Part shown: piece after piece, positions 7,522 to 14,282 of the stretch
Numbering within the stretch: position 1 is the stretch's first letter
How the letters are laid out: each line of letters opens with the position of its first letter
Source of the DNA: a virus
DNA length: 50,495 nt
IMG/VR virus record: IMGVR_UViG_3300046780_000167
Location: 1-50,495 of that record
Direction: 5' to 3' (one strand)
Notes under the pieces: model-generated
Database searches by the model: none
Told to the model about the DNA's origin: nothing
What the model saw: the letters and a program-made list of their open reading frames with translations, nothing else
Made by a program: the position numbers and the translations under genes

Positions 7522-8316
7522 ATGCCCAAGTCTAAAGAGAGCCCGTTCGACCGCTTCGTGAAAGCGGACCAGCCACTGAAGAACCGATTGTTCGGCGCGT
7601 CCTACGGCGAGCCGGGGAGTGGCAAGACCCACTTCTGGCTCGGCGCCCCCGGTCCCATCGTCCTGTTCTCGATGGACAAGGGCCAGGAAGGCGTCGTCGA
7701 GAAGTTCCAGGACGAGAAGGACATTTACATCAAGGAATACGAGTGGGAGCCGACCCCGAACCCGCGCGAGGATTCGGACATCGACGAAGCGAACCAGGAA
7801 GCGGCGACCCTCGTGCGTGACGCGTTCGTCGAAGACTTCCAGCACGCCATCACCATCGCGCGCACCGTCATCATCGACAAGGAGACGGACATCTGGGAGC
7901 TGTTCCGTTATGCCGAGTTCGGCAAGCCGAAGGACGCGCCGCTCAACTACGCGCCGCTGAACCAGGGCTACCGGCAACTCATCAACATGCCGAAGGCGCT
8001 CGACATCAACTTCGGACTCATCCAGGCGATGAAGGAGCCCTGGATGCCCAAGGTCAACAAGAAGTCCGGCGCCATCGGGGCTGGCCCAAGCGGCGACCTG
8101 AAGCGGCACGGCTTCAAAGAGATTGAAGGGCTCGTCCACATCAACATCTTCCACTCGTGGAAAGCGGGCGACGACGGTCCCGAGTTTATGATGGACATCG
8201 GCAAGACGCGCGGTCCCGCGACGAAGACCATCCAGGGCACGCACCAGGAGAACTTGTCGTTCGTCGAACTCGCGCAGCTCGTGTTCCCGGATTCCACTGA
8301 AGAGGACTGGCAGTGA
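7522..8316 (+). CDS. Sak4/AAA_24-like RecA-fold ATPase (recombination)
   Basis: A 264-residue P-loop protein. Walker A is GEPGSGKT at 29-36. A strand ending in Asp (TVIIDKETDIWEL, around 117-129) is the Walker B. The short N-terminus before the P-loop and the single RecA-like core match phage AAA_24 proteins of the Sak4 group, which act in single-strand annealing or recombination with an SSB partner. The gene sits between two nucleases and upstream of the polymerase, as expected for a recombination module. A weaker alternative is a general nucleotide-binding replication factor. The GTG of the next gene overlaps its stop. Confidence 0.75.
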   Translation: MPKSKESPFDRFVKADQPLKNRLFGASYGEPGSGKTHFWLGAPGPIVLFSMDKGQEGVVEKFQDEKDIYIKEYEWEPTPNPREDSDIDEANQEAATLVRDAFVEDFQHAITIARTVIIDKETDIWELFRYAEFGKPKDAPLNYAPLNQGYRQLINMPKALDINFGLIQAMKEPWMPKVNKKSGAIGAGPSGDLKRHGFKEIEGLVHINIFHSWKAGDDGPEFMMDIGKTRGPATKTIQGTHQENLSFVELAQLVFPDSTEEDWQ

Positions 8317-8513
8317 GCACGCAGACATCCTGCGACCGCTGCCATCGCACGTCGACGCCTGAACAGCCGCTGGCGTTCAAGCAGTTCCCTTGTAACGATG
8401 TCTCGGTGGTCGTCTACCTTGCGATGGGCGAATGCGAGAAGGACATTTGCGTTTACTGTTGGCAGGCTGCAGTGCTGGCGCTCAAGGCGTGGTGGAAGAA
8501 GGGGGCAAAGTGA
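8313..8513 (+). CDS. Small Cys-rich putative zinc-finger protein, 66 aa
   Basis: GTG 8313 overlaps the previous stop (GTGA). Cysteines occur as CDRC near the N-terminus and CEKDICVYC in the second half, a spacing that could bind one zinc ion. The C-terminus is a basic Trp-containing helix. The function is unknown. The stop overlaps the start of the XPF-like nuclease gene. Confidence 0.6.
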   Translation: MSTQTSCDRCHRTSTPEQPLAFKQFPCNDVSVVVYLAMGECEKDICVYCWQAAVLALKAWWKKGAK

Positions 8514-9256
8514 TTCTCGTCGACAAACGCGCCGGTTCGGAGGAACTCATCGTCGGGCTCGAAGCGCGCGGCCTGACTGTGGAGGCGACCACCCTCGACT
8601 TCGGGGACGTCGCCTTCACGGGGCGCGGCGAGGGTAAGAAGACCCTCGACATCGGCATCGAGTTCAAGAAGGTCGGGGAGTTGATTCAGTCGATACGCGA
8701 CGGGCGTTTCGCTGGTCACCAGCTCCCTGGCCTGACGGGCGAGCGCAAGATGTATGACCATGCGTGGCTGCTCGTCGAGTGGGGCAAGGAAGAGGTGCGC
8801 GGCGGCAACATCTGTTTCTACCAGCGGCGCGGCTGGCGCGTGCTCATGCCCCTGTCGGAATATCAGAAGCATCTGCTGACCTACGAACTGCTCGGAGGCA
8901 TTCATGTTCAATCCACAAGTAACCGCCGCGCTACTCTCGCTTGGCTTGTGTCTCTCTATCGGTGGTGGACTGACCGTCCTCTTGATGGGCATACGTCACA
9001 TCTGGCGGTCCATCAGCCTGCGGTCTTCGGGGAACTCAGCCCCTTCCGCAAAGCCGTCACGTCCTGGCCCGGTATCGGGCGCAAGCTCTCGAAATCCGTG
9101 GAGGGGGCGTTTCAACGGAATGGAAAACCCTCACTTCGTGCCGCCGTTACAGCCCCGGCAACAGCCTGGGCAGGGGTCACGACGCGGGACGACAAGGGCA
9201 CCGAAAGGCGGCTAGGGCTCTCCGCAGCGGAGAAGCTCGTGGAGTTCTTTAATTGA
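8510..9256 (+). CDS. XPF/ERCC4-type nuclease with C-terminal helix-hairpin-helix, 248 aa
   Basis: GTG 8510 overlaps the upstream stop. The ERCC4 nuclease signature is present: Asp5 in LVDKRAG, Gly-Asp at 32-33 (DFGDVAF), then EFKK at 51-54 and SIRDGR at 61-66. The usual Glu-Arg-Lys is Glu-Phe-Lys here, a substitution worth noting. Near residue 185 the sequence SWPGIGRKLSKSVEGAF fits a helix-hairpin-helix DNA-binding motif. Such proteins cut branched or flapped DNA. Codon use is GC3-rich up to about 8890 and then drops sharply where another ATG-started frame begins at 8904. The stop overlaps the polymerase start as TTGA. Confidence 0.8.
   Translation: MILVDKRAGSEELIVGLEARGLTVEATTLDFGDVAFTGRGEGKKTLDIGIEFKKVGELIQSIRDGRFAGHQLPGLTGERKMYDHAWLLVEWGKEEVRGGNICFYQRRGWRVLMPLSEYQKHLLTYELLGGIHVQSTSNRRATLAWLVSLYRWWTDRPLDGHTSHLAVHQPAVFGELSPFRKAVTSWPGIGRKLSKSVEGAFQRNGKPSLRAAVTAPATAWAGVTTRDDKGTERRLGLSAAEKLVEFFN
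8904..9215 (+). CDS. Possible embedded +1-frame gene: membrane protein, 103 aa
   Basis: This frame lies entirely inside the XPF-like nuclease gene. ATG 8904 has GGAGG at 8894-8898, five bases upstream. The product would have one hydrophobic segment (TAALLSLGLCLSIGGGLTVL) and a long basic Pro/Gly-rich tail. In the first 40 nuclease codons from this ATG only 18 end in G or C by hand count, far below the surrounding sequence. Those third positions are second positions of the embedded frame, where T gives hydrophobic residues. Dual coding would explain this, but a low-GC3 patch also makes any +1 frame look more protein-like, so the call is tentative. Confidence 0.35.
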   Translation: MFNPQVTAALLSLGLCLSIGGGLTVLLMGIRHIWRSISLRSSGNSAPSAKPSRPGPVSGASSRNPWRGRFNGMENPHFVPPLQPRQQPGQGSRRGTTRAPKGG

Positions 9257-12018
9257 AAACTCTCCCGTCGAACTTCATCCCAGGCGAGGGGCATATCGGC
9301 AACGGCATCTTCGTCGTTGGCAATACGCCCCACTGGCAGGACGCGCGCGAGCGTCGAGCGTTCGCAGGCAGAGGCGGCGCCGAGCTGGACCGCTTGATTG
9401 CCGACACGCCAGGGCTCCCGAAACGCGCGTGGCTCTACCTGACCTACTACATCAAGAAGTATCTCGACGATGCGGCGGGCAAGCACGTCTCCGAGGAGGA
9501 CCGCAAGGAAAGCGAGCCGTTCCTCCTGGAGGAGTTGGAGCGCGGACGTCCGCACCTCATCATCACGCTCGGCACTGACCCGATGCAGTTCTTCCTCGGG
9601 CGCGGCGAGAGCATGGAGGTGCGCCAGGGCATTCCCTGGATACACCCCGACGACATCGTCAAGACGAAGCGCGGCGCGAAGACCATCCGCACGTTCACAA
9701 AGGACGCGCGCGTCGTCTTCCCGATTTACAACCCGATGGTCAGTTTCAAGAACGCCGACCTGAGCCCGCAGGTCATCTACGCGTTTCAGGAGCTGGCCCA
9801 GTTTCTTGCGGGGAAACGTCCCGCGAGAATGATGTATCACGACGAGTATCCCGACCCCGTCTATGAGGAGATTACTGATGTCGAAAGGCTCAAGGAAATA
9901 CTTCGTCAAAGCACAGTCGGCACCCGAGACGCCATCAATATCGCCATTGACACCGAAGGCTTCCCCGGCAAACCCTGGTCCCTTCAGTTTTCGTTTGAGC
10001 CGGGAACAGGCTATCTCATTCGGACAACATCTACAGCGTGTCTCCGCTGCCTCCGTGACTATTTCCGTAGTGTGCGACCCCGCCTCACATTCCATTCGGC
10101 GCTTCACGATTTATCCGTGGGGCGAGAACTCGGAGTCTTTGACGCTGAAAGTGCGCTAGACTTCGACGACACGATGGTCATGGCGTGGCTGCTGCAGCTC
10201 GAACAGCAAGGGCTGAAGCCCCTGTGCGTCCGTCATCACGGCATGCGAATGCAATCATTCGATGAGGTGATGGGGGACGCGCAGGAACGGTTGATGAACG
10301 ACTACCTGACGTGGATTTGGGATGCAGAGGAGTTCGACTATGAGGAACGACAACAAGCAGCATTCGCTGCTATCAATGCTACACCCTTGGTGGACAAGCA
10401 GTCAGGTCGCCCCAAGCACGACAAACAAGGTCGTGTCCGGTATCGTCGGACCACGAAGCCTCCGAACGTCCCCAAGACGCCGCTCCACAAAGCAGTTGTT
10501 CGTTGCCTTGGAAGCAAGAACGCGACAAAGCTCTGGAGCGACCAAGTCGAAGACATACAGGTTGCGGGCTACCATCGCATGGGTGAACCCCCGCAGGCGA
10601 CACTTGACTATATCCCTCGCGCCGCTGCCGTTCGCTACGGCTGCAGAGATAGCGATGGGACAACTCGCGTTCGTCATACACTCCGACCCCGAGTCCATGA
10701 CATGGGACTCGATGAGGTCTATGCACTTGAACTCTCGACCATCCCGCTCATCGACCGCATGTCGCAAGTCGGCATCAAGCCGGACCTCGACCATTTTGCC
10801 TACGTCAGCGAAGGGCTCGGCTACGAAATCGAGTCGCTGAAGTGGGAGCTGGAACGCGAGACGGGCATCACCGGCTTCAATGCGAACAGCGGCGACCAAG
10901 TCGAGGCGTTTCTCGCGCCGTTCGGCGTCATGGAAGGGATGCGCCGCACCAGCTCTGGCCGTTTCTCGACGAACGACAAAATCCTTGAGGCGCTCGAACA
11001 TGAACATCCTGAGCTACCTGTCCTGTCGAAGATTCGTGAATATCGAGAAACATATAAGCTCAAGAACACGTTTGTGGATAGGCTTCCTGATTTCGTTCAT
11101 CGCTGGCCTGACGATGGGCGCGTCCACGCCACCTTCCGCACGACCAGGGTGGTTACTGGTCGTCTTGCGGCTAGCGAGCCTAACATACTTGCTCAACCTG
11201 AGCACGGCAAGTTCGCTGCCGACTTCAAACGCGGATGGGTGCCGGACGACGGACATGTCCTTGCCGCATGGGATGAAAGCCAAATTGAGCTACGAGGACT
11301 CGCACATCTTAGCCAAGACCCTGTCATGCTGGCGGTCTTTCGTGGCGAGAAGCGGAACAAAGACGGTAGCATCATCGACCTGCACGCCGCTCTGGCAGAG
11401 AGAATCTTCGGGGTCAAGCCACATCTCCAGGACAAGCACAAACACCGATTCCCCGCTAAAGCCGTGAACTTCGGCATCCCGATGGGGATGACCTGCAAAG
11501 GGCTCGCAGTCGAGCTGAGAAAGAATGGAGTCTATGTCACAGAAGAAGACGCGCAGCGGTGGCTCGACGAAACGCTCGGCCTCTACAAGGGGGTTGCTCG
11601 ATACATGGATACTCGCATCGCTGAAGCTCGACTTCAGGGTTATGTCCGATGCCTCTCGGGACGCGTCCGTTACATCGGAGGTATTCGAAGCTCTGACGAA
11701 CGCACTCGCGCAGAGGCAGAGCGTTTTGCATTCTCTACGCCGATACAGGAGTCCGCGCAGTTCATTATGAAACAGGCCGAGGCCCAGGTGTGGACGATGC
11801 TCAAGGGCTGGTGGCGCGAAGGGCTCTACGTGGAGCCGTTGTATCAGCAGCACGATGCCCTCAAGTTCGAGGTCCAGGAGGGCCAGGAGCAACGATTGCA
11901 CCGGGAGGTGACCAGGGCGATGACCCAGGTGCCGAAGGGCTTCACGGTGCCCCTGGAGGTCGAGGGGGAGTGGGGCTACAACATGGCGGATATGACGAAG
12001 TTCAAGGAGGCAGCATGA
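9253..12018 (+). CDS. DNA polymerase: UDG-like domain + 3'-5' exonuclease + family A polymerase, 921 aa
   Basis: TTG 9253 overlaps the nuclease stop. Residues 1-195 resemble a family-4 uracil-DNA glycosylase fold: FIPGEGHIGNGIFVVGN, a FAGRGGAELDRL loop, LIITLGTDP, and a late FPIYNPMVSF. The exonuclease follows, with Asp233-x-Glu235 (AIDTEG), HSALHD, and YGCRD as the third motif. The family A palm and fingers come next. Motif A is WDESQIELRG (Asp674). Motif B is RFPAKAVNFGIPMG (Arg732, Lys736, Phe740) with Met where Tyr is usual. Motif C is QQHDAL (His867-Asp868) with Ala in place of the usual Glu. UDG-like domains fused to family A polymerases are known from SPO1-type phages. This is the replicative polymerase. 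Codon use alternates between GC3-rich and GC3-poor blocks. Confidence 0.9.
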   Translation: MKTLPSNFIPGEGHIGNGIFVVGNTPHWQDARERRAFAGRGGAELDRLIADTPGLPKRAWLYLTYYIKKYLDDAAGKHVSEEDRKESEPFLLEELERGRPHLIITLGTDPMQFFLGRGESMEVRQGIPWIHPDDIVKTKRGAKTIRTFTKDARVVFPIYNPMVSFKNADLSPQVIYAFQELAQFLAGKRPARMMYHDEYPDPVYEEITDVERLKEILRQSTVGTRDAINIAIDTEGFPGKPWSLQFSFEPGTGYLIRTTSTACLRCLRDYFRSVRPRLTFHSALHDLSVGRELGVFDAESALDFDDTMVMAWLLQLEQQGLKPLCVRHHGMRMQSFDEVMGDAQERLMNDYLTWIWDAEEFDYEERQQAAFAAINATPLVDKQSGRPKHDKQGRVRYRRTTKPPNVPKTPLHKAVVRCLGSKNATKLWSDQVEDIQVAGYHRMGEPPQATLDYIPRAAAVRYGCRDSDGTTRVRHTLRPRVHDMGLDEVYALELSTIPLIDRMSQVGIKPDLDHFAYVSEGLGYEIESLKWELERETGITGFNANSGDQVEAFLAPFGVMEGMRRTSSGRFSTNDKILEALEHEHPELPVLSKIREYRETYKLKNTFVDRLPDFVHRWPDDGRVHATFRTTRVVTGRLAASEPNILAQPEHGKFAADFKRGWVPDDGHVLAAWDESQIELRGLAHLSQDPVMLAVFRGEKRNKDGSIIDLHAALAERIFGVKPHLQDKHKHRFPAKAVNFGIPMGMTCKGLAVELRKNGVYVTEEDAQRWLDETLGLYKGVARYMDTRIAEARLQGYVRCLSGRVRYIGGIRSSDERTRAEAERFAFSTPIQESAQFIMKQAEAQVWTMLKGWWREGLYVEPLYQQHDALKFEVQEGQEQRLHREVTRAMTQVPKGFTVPLEVEGEWGYNMADMTKFKEAA
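9878..10159 (+). CDS. Possible embedded +1-frame gene inside the polymerase, 93 aa
   Basis: ATG 9878 follows GAGGAG (9865-9870) by seven bases. The product begins MSKGSRKYFVKAQSAP and is a basic, strand-rich peptide with one Cys. By hand count 51 of 94 polymerase codons within its span end in G or C, against 41 of 54 just before and 48 of 60 just after. The drop begins at the ATG and ends at the stop. It encodes no recognisable family. Either it is a real overlapping gene or this part of the exonuclease domain has a different codon history. Confidence 0.35.
   Translation: MSKGSRKYFVKAQSAPETPSISPLTPKASPANPGPFSFRLSREQAISFGQHLQRVSAASVTISVVCDPASHSIRRFTIYPWGENSESLTLKVR
10340..10840 (+). CDS. Possible embedded +1-frame gene inside the polymerase, 166 aa
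   Basis: ATG 10340 has GAGGAG at 10327-10332, seven bases upstream. The first 120 codons coincide with a GC3-poor stretch of the polymerase (74 of 134 codons end in G or C by hand count). The last 35 codons lie over normal GC3-rich sequence and read as Ser/Thr/Arg-rich, as a shadow frame would. The 5' part is thus a better candidate than the 3' part. No homology is recognised. Confidence 0.25.
   Translation: MRNDNKQHSLLSMLHPWWTSSQVAPSTTNKVVSGIVGPRSLRTSPRRRSTKQLFVALEARTRQSSGATKSKTYRLRATIAWVNPRRRHLTISLAPLPFATAAEIAMGQLAFVIHSDPESMTWDSMRSMHLNSRPSRSSTACRKSASSRTSTILPTSAKGSATKSSR
11000..11467 (+). CDS. Possible embedded +1-frame gene inside the polymerase: membrane protein, 155 aa
   Basis: ATG 11000 has a GAGG nine bases upstream. 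The product would contain two hydrophobic segments, LWIGFLISFIAGLTMGA and WLLVVLRLASLTYLLNL, then a polar Ser/Thr-rich tail. The polymerase GC3 falls from 31 of 39 codons before this ATG to 17 of 40 after it (hand count). It covers the DNA encoding the region just before motif A through to motif B. A membrane protein encoded within a polymerase gene would be unusual. The caveat about +1 shadows in low-GC3 sequence applies in full. Confidence 0.3.
   Translation: MNILSYLSCRRFVNIEKHISSRTRLWIGFLISFIAGLTMGASTPPSARPGWLLVVLRLASLTYLLNLSTASSLPTSNADGCRTTDMSLPHGMKAKLSYEDSHILAKTLSCWRSFVARSGTKTVASSTCTPLWQRESSGSSHISRTSTNTDSPLKP
11525..11770 (+). CDS. Possible embedded +1-frame gene inside the polymerase, 81 aa
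   Basis: The frame starts at ATG 11525, with a second ATG at 11534, and ends where the polymerase returns to GC3-rich codons. The ribosome binding site is weak (GAGAAAG). The product is basic with a helical middle (VTSEVFEALTNALAQRQ). It is the least supported of the embedded set. Confidence 0.2.
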   Translation: MESMSQKKTRSGGSTKRSASTRGLLDTWILASLKLDFRVMSDASRDASVTSEVFEALTNALAQRQSVLHSLRRYRSPRSSL

Positions 12019-12407
12019 CGACGACAGAACTCAACTACGACATTCAACACTGCGATGTGCTCTCGCGTTTGCTGGTGCTCGCGTGTCACGGGGTGTGCTA
12101 CGACAGCGACACCAAGCGGTCCATCCGTATCACCCCCTACGCTGGTGCGTATGGCATCGCTGGCTACGTCTGCACGCTCGAAGGCACGCCCCCTCCGGCG
12201 ACTGTGATTGTCCTGAGCGACAACCACGGGGAGACAGCCGACTCCCTGGTGATTATCAAGACCACAGGCGCGCGCAGGGTCTACACCGAGGGCTACGGGA
12301 AGGGCTACGCGAACAAGAAGCTGAACGAGCTGGCCGTCTACGTGATGACCCACGTCGCCAAGGTGGAGGGGCGCAATGTGGCACAGGCTATGCAGCAGTT
12401 TAGGTAG
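12015..12407 (+). CDS. Hypothetical protein, 130 aa
   Basis: ATG 12015 overlaps the polymerase stop and follows AAGGAGG. The sequence alternates short beta strands and loops, with a Gly/Tyr-rich segment (YTEGYGKGYANKKLNE). No motif is recognised. It is coupled to the polymerase and is probably made at the same time. A near-consensus sigma-54-type site lies within its last 30 bases. Confidence 0.65.
   Translation: MTTTELNYDIQHCDVLSRLLVLACHGVCYDSDTKRSIRITPYAGAYGIAGYVCTLEGTPPPATVIVLSDNHGETADSLVIIKTTGARRVYTEGYGKGYANKKLNELAVYVMTHVAKVEGRNVAQAMQQFR
12379..12394 (+). promoter_or_regulatory. Near-consensus sigma-54-type promoter
   Basis: TGGCAC at 12379-12384, spacer AGGCT, ATGCA at 12390-12394. One base differs from TTGCA, but the essential GG and GC and their 10-base spacing are kept. 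The expected start near 12405 gives a short leader before ATG 12417. Confidence 0.45.
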
Positions 12408-12416
12408 GAGGAGAGA

Positions 12417-12785
12417 ATGCCCAAACTGTCAACTGCCATCACGACGACCACGACCGAGGAAGTGAAGCTCGCACCGGCCCTGAAGGTGAAGCTCCGTAAG
12501 CGGCTGCAAACCTATGCCGCTCTGCATGCTGAGAAGAAAGCCATCATCGAAAAGATGGACAAGGAGAAGGCGCTCATTGGCGAGCTGCGGGACGAGGCCG
12601 AGGTGCTCAGCCTGGATTTCGAGGGGTTCAAAGTGACCTATGTCCAGGGCACGTCCTCGAAACTGGACAAGAAGAAGTTCGTCGCCCTGGGGGGTTCGCT
12701 CAAGATGTTGGAGAACGCGACCGTGACGACCCCGAAGAAGGCGTATGAGCTGGTCACCGTTCCCGGCGAGAAGGGGGACGACTAG
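12417..12785 (+). CDS. Coiled-coil hypothetical protein, 122 aa
   Basis: The ATG follows GGAGGAGAGA. Residues 15-65 are a long Lys/Glu-rich amphipathic helix with heptad-like spacing (LRKRLQTYAALHAEKKAIIE). The C-terminal half is a compact mixed domain containing FKVTYVQGTSSKLDKKKF. The overall plan resembles small phage proteins of unknown function. It is probably soluble and oligomeric. The next gene starts immediately after the stop. Confidence 0.65.
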   Translation: MPKLSTAITTTTTEEVKLAPALKVKLRKRLQTYAALHAEKKAIIEKMDKEKALIGELRDEAEVLSLDFEGFKVTYVQGTSSKLDKKKFVALGGSLKMLENATVTTPKKAYELVTVPGEKGDD

Positions 12786-12989
12786 ATGCCCATCCTCTTC
12801 CGCTGCGACAACTGCAACGACGAACGTGAGGTCTCCCTCGGTCACGAGGCGGATGGCCTTGCCCGCAACTGTAGCGAATGCGGGCAAGACCTCTGCGACC
12901 GCTGCATCAGCGAGTCAGGCTACTGCGAGCCGTGCGAGGAGAAGAGTAAGAGCGCCGACTACCACGACTTCGACGACGTCGACGACTAG
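12786..12989 (+). CDS. Cys-rich zinc-ribbon-like small protein, 67 aa
   Basis: The ATG directly follows the previous stop. Cysteines are arranged as CDNC, CSECGQDLCDRC and CEPC, enough for two zinc sites as in cross-brace or double-ribbon folds. The C-terminus is very acidic (DFDDVDD). The role is unknown. It is the last gene of the plus-strand block; its stop shares the palindrome CTAG with the stop of the converging protease gene. Confidence 0.7.
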   Translation: MPILFRCDNCNDEREVSLGHEADGLARNCSECGQDLCDRCISESGYCEPCEEKSKSADYHDFDDVDD

Positions 12990-13633
12990 TGCTGCCAGTA
13001 GGCACCCGTGTCCCGAGTCAAATCCGGGAGCGTGGTGCCTCCACTGGGGCTCCCGCACGAGCCCTCCGATAAGACAATCTGCATCACCGACATCACCTTC
13101 CCGTTCGCGCTATTCAGCACGGGGCTCCCGCTGTGCCCGTGGCACACCGGCATCGAGAAGAAGTTGAAGAACATCCCCCAGGGTGAATACACGTTCACCG
13201 CTGCGACGTCCCCGTGGAACCATGTCGTGTTCTCCAGGCCGAGCCCGTGGCCCGCCATCTCGACCTTCTCCCCCTCGTAGACCTCCGTGTCGTCGAGCTG
13301 GAAGGCGAGCGCGGTCTGCCCAGGCGTGAACAGAATCGCCACCCCTGACTCCGGGAAGAACTTGTAGGGCACCGTAGCCTCCCCGCCAATGAACGCCGGA
13401 TACGGGTCACCCTGGGGCGTGCTGGAGCCCTCTGCGAGCCCGACCGCGCAGTGGAGGGCCGTCATCCATAGGTGCTCGGTCTGGTTGATGGGGAACACGG
13501 TGCAGAAAATCTGTCCCTTGGGGTTGCGGAGCCCTTCGACGTGCGGGCGGGCGATGACGAGGGGGTGCCGCACCGGCAGGGACGCGCAGGCGACGGACAG
13601 AGCTATGACAAAGGCAAGAAGGATTCTACGCAC
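12986..13633 (-). CDS. Secreted trypsin-like serine protease lipoprotein, 215 aa
   Basis: The N-terminus is a bacterial lipoprotein signal: Arg-Arg, a hydrophobic stretch, then SVAC with the lipid-accepting Cys16. The mature part has the chymotrypsin-fold landmarks TALHC (catalytic His61) and GHSGSP (nucleophile Ser168), plus Cys164. The strand that normally carries the catalytic Asp (Asp-x-Ala-x-Leu) reads SGVAILF, with Gly97 in place of Asp. The protein may therefore be a degenerate protease or use a different acid. A lipid-anchored protease-like protein is unusual in a phage. It would sit in the periplasm or envelope, where exclusion of other phages or envelope processing are guesses. A strong hairpin separates it from the upstream gene. 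Confidence 0.75.
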   Translation of the reverse strand: MRRILLAFVIALSVACASLPVRHPLVIARPHVEGLRNPKGQIFCTVFPINQTEHLWMTALHCAVGLAEGSSTPQGDPYPAFIGGEATVPYKFFPESGVAILFTPGQTALAFQLDDTEVYEGEKVEMAGHGLGLENTTWFHGDVAAVNVYSPWGMFFNFFSMPVCHGHSGSPVLNSANGKVMSVMQIVLSEGSCGSPSGGTTLPDLTRDTGAYWQH

Positions 13634-13635
13634 AG

Positions 13636-13691
13636 GGCACCTCGGGACTGGAGACGGGCTCGTTCTGCTCCCGTCTCCAGTATAAGGTGCC
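13636..13691. terminator. Strong nested hairpin between late genes
   Basis: A perfect 12-bp stem, ACTGGAGACGGG at 13647-13658 with CCCGTCTCCAGT at 13670-13681, is enclosed by a second pair, GGCACCT at 13636-13642 with AGGTGCC at 13685-13691. It fills the 61-base gap between two minus-strand genes. There is no T run on either side, so it may act as a Rho-dependent or partial terminator, or as an RNA-stability element. Confidence 0.6.
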
Positions 13692-13694
13692 GTT

Positions 13695-14282
13695 CTATGC
13701 AGTCACAAGGTGAGATTCGAGGACCGCTGCGAAGTCGTCGAGCACCGCAAGTCGCGGCACGCCAGGAACTTCGTGGTTCCAGGGACGCGCCAGCATGAAC
13801 GTCTCGACGCCCGCCTCGTGCGTGCTAACGCAGTTCTCGTCCTTGTCATCCAGGTAGAGCTGCACCCCGAGCGCCTTGCAGCAGTCGGCCTTCTTCGACG
13901 AGATGAGCACAGCCGGGTGGTAGTAGCCGTGGCGCTTCAGCCACTCTTCGGTCTGCTGTTTTGCGGTCTTGCCGGGTCGGTTCGTGATGAAGTAGGTGTT
14001 GGTATGCCCCTGGTCCTCCAATAGGCTCAGGAGCTGCAGCAGGTCGGGCGCCGTCTCGTGCGCCGGGAGCTTTGACCAGAAGTTGTTCGAGCTGGCGATG
14101 TCGTCCCAGATGGCCTTCTCGTCGTCCTTCTGGAGCCCTGCGGCGCGGTCCCAATACCAGACATCGGGCCACGTCGGGTCGTCGGCGCGCGGGAACGTGA
14201 TGCCTGTGCGAGCCGTGATGAGGGGCATGTAACCGGCCTCGAACTTGACGAGGACTCCGTCGACGTCAATGCCGATTATCAT
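13695..14282 (-). CDS. HAD-superfamily 5'(3')-deoxyribonucleotidase-like protein, 195 aa
   Basis: ATG 14282 overlaps the previous stop (ATGA). The N-terminus MIIGIDVDGVLVKF carries the HAD motif I Asp6-x-Asp8. Motif II is FITNRPG, followed by a helix typical of NT5C-type enzymes. The late LYLDDKDENC supplies the acidic motif IV. Enzymes of this group remove phosphate from deoxyribonucleoside monophosphates, so it may adjust nucleotide pools late in infection. The length matches the family. It lies at the end of the late operon just before the nested hairpin. Confidence 0.8.
   Translation of the reverse strand: MIIGIDVDGVLVKFEAGYMPLITARTGITFPRADDPTWPDVWYWDRAAGLQKDDEKAIWDDIASSNNFWSKLPAHETAPDLLQLLSLLEDQGHTNTYFITNRPGKTAKQQTEEWLKRHGYYHPAVLISSKKADCCKALGVQLYLDDKDENCVSTHEAGVETFMLARPWNHEVPGVPRLAVLDDFAAVLESHLVTA

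Noticed and set aside
1386-8316. P-loop proteins considered as a possible sigma-54 activator
   Set aside because: Neither AAA protein has the GAFTGA loop or the enhancer-binding domain order.
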